From positions 1 to 15,715 of the forward strand of contig CAAGSA010000070.1 in the NCBI GenBank assembly GCA_900772835.1: a stretch of 15,715 nucleotides of DNA, written 5' to 3'. Under the pieces are notes generated by a model that saw only the letters and a program-made list of their open reading frames with translations, made no database searches and was not told where the DNA came from. The DNA comes from an uncultured Prevotella sp. (GTDB taxonomy: Bacteria > Bacteroidota > Bacteroidia > Bacteroidales > Bacteroidaceae). The position numbers and the translations under genes are program-made. Position 1 is the stretch's first letter. Every line of letters starts with the position of its first letter. Shown in pieces: positions 15,648 through 15,715 of this stretch.

Positions 15648-15715
15648 ATAGGAATATCCTAAAACCACTTCTGTAGGTGTTAAGAAATCAATCTTTTTTC
15701 GAGGTCTCGCATTAA

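Overview
The window looks like a chromosomal segment from a Bacteroidota organism, most likely order Bacteroidales and Prevotella-like. The evidence is the promoter form TTTG-N19/20-TAnnTTTG upstream of several genes, the absence of strong Shine-Dalgarno sites, and secreted proteins with GEVED and short type IX-like C-terminal domains. A DUF4271-hemD pair, a lipoprotein with acidic residues after its lipid-carrying cysteine, and GC-rich genes separated by AT-rich gaps also fit. The genus is an inference; no 16S or other decisive marker is present.

Left half (1-9354): a secretome region. Two leftward single genes, each with its own promoter and terminator, encode a 901-residue multidomain exported protein (316-3021) and a 439-residue exported protein with seven propeller-like repeats (3346-4665). 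A rightward tyrosine-rich lipoprotein gene (5173-5736) follows. It converges on a leftward three-gene unit (9263 to 5846), and the two share a 19-bp bidirectional terminator. All three products of that unit have signal peptides. The first and third share an N-terminal module; only the short middle protein has a recognisable type IX-like C-terminal domain; the third is built from three tandem repeats of about 130 residues. No function can be assigned to any of these five proteins from sequence alone, but all are predicted to be exported.

Middle (9355-10165): about 600 nt without a credible gene, then tRNA-Gln(UUG) on the minus strand with a near-ideal promoter. The spacer of that promoter is part of an inverted repeat.

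Right half (10166-15438): leftward housekeeping genes. metK comes first and has its own terminator. The tight cluster DUF4271 membrane protein - hemD - rnpA - yidD - tyrS follows, with the tRNA gene just beyond. This links heme synthesis, tRNA 5' maturation, membrane protein insertion and tRNA charging. Upstream of metK are four iteron-like repeats with an 18-19 nt period and two GGA-N3-TCC dyads.

I see no CRISPR array, insertion sequence, phage gene or recognisable defence system. The best candidates for something undescribed are the three-gene secreted operon and the repeat array in the metK leader.
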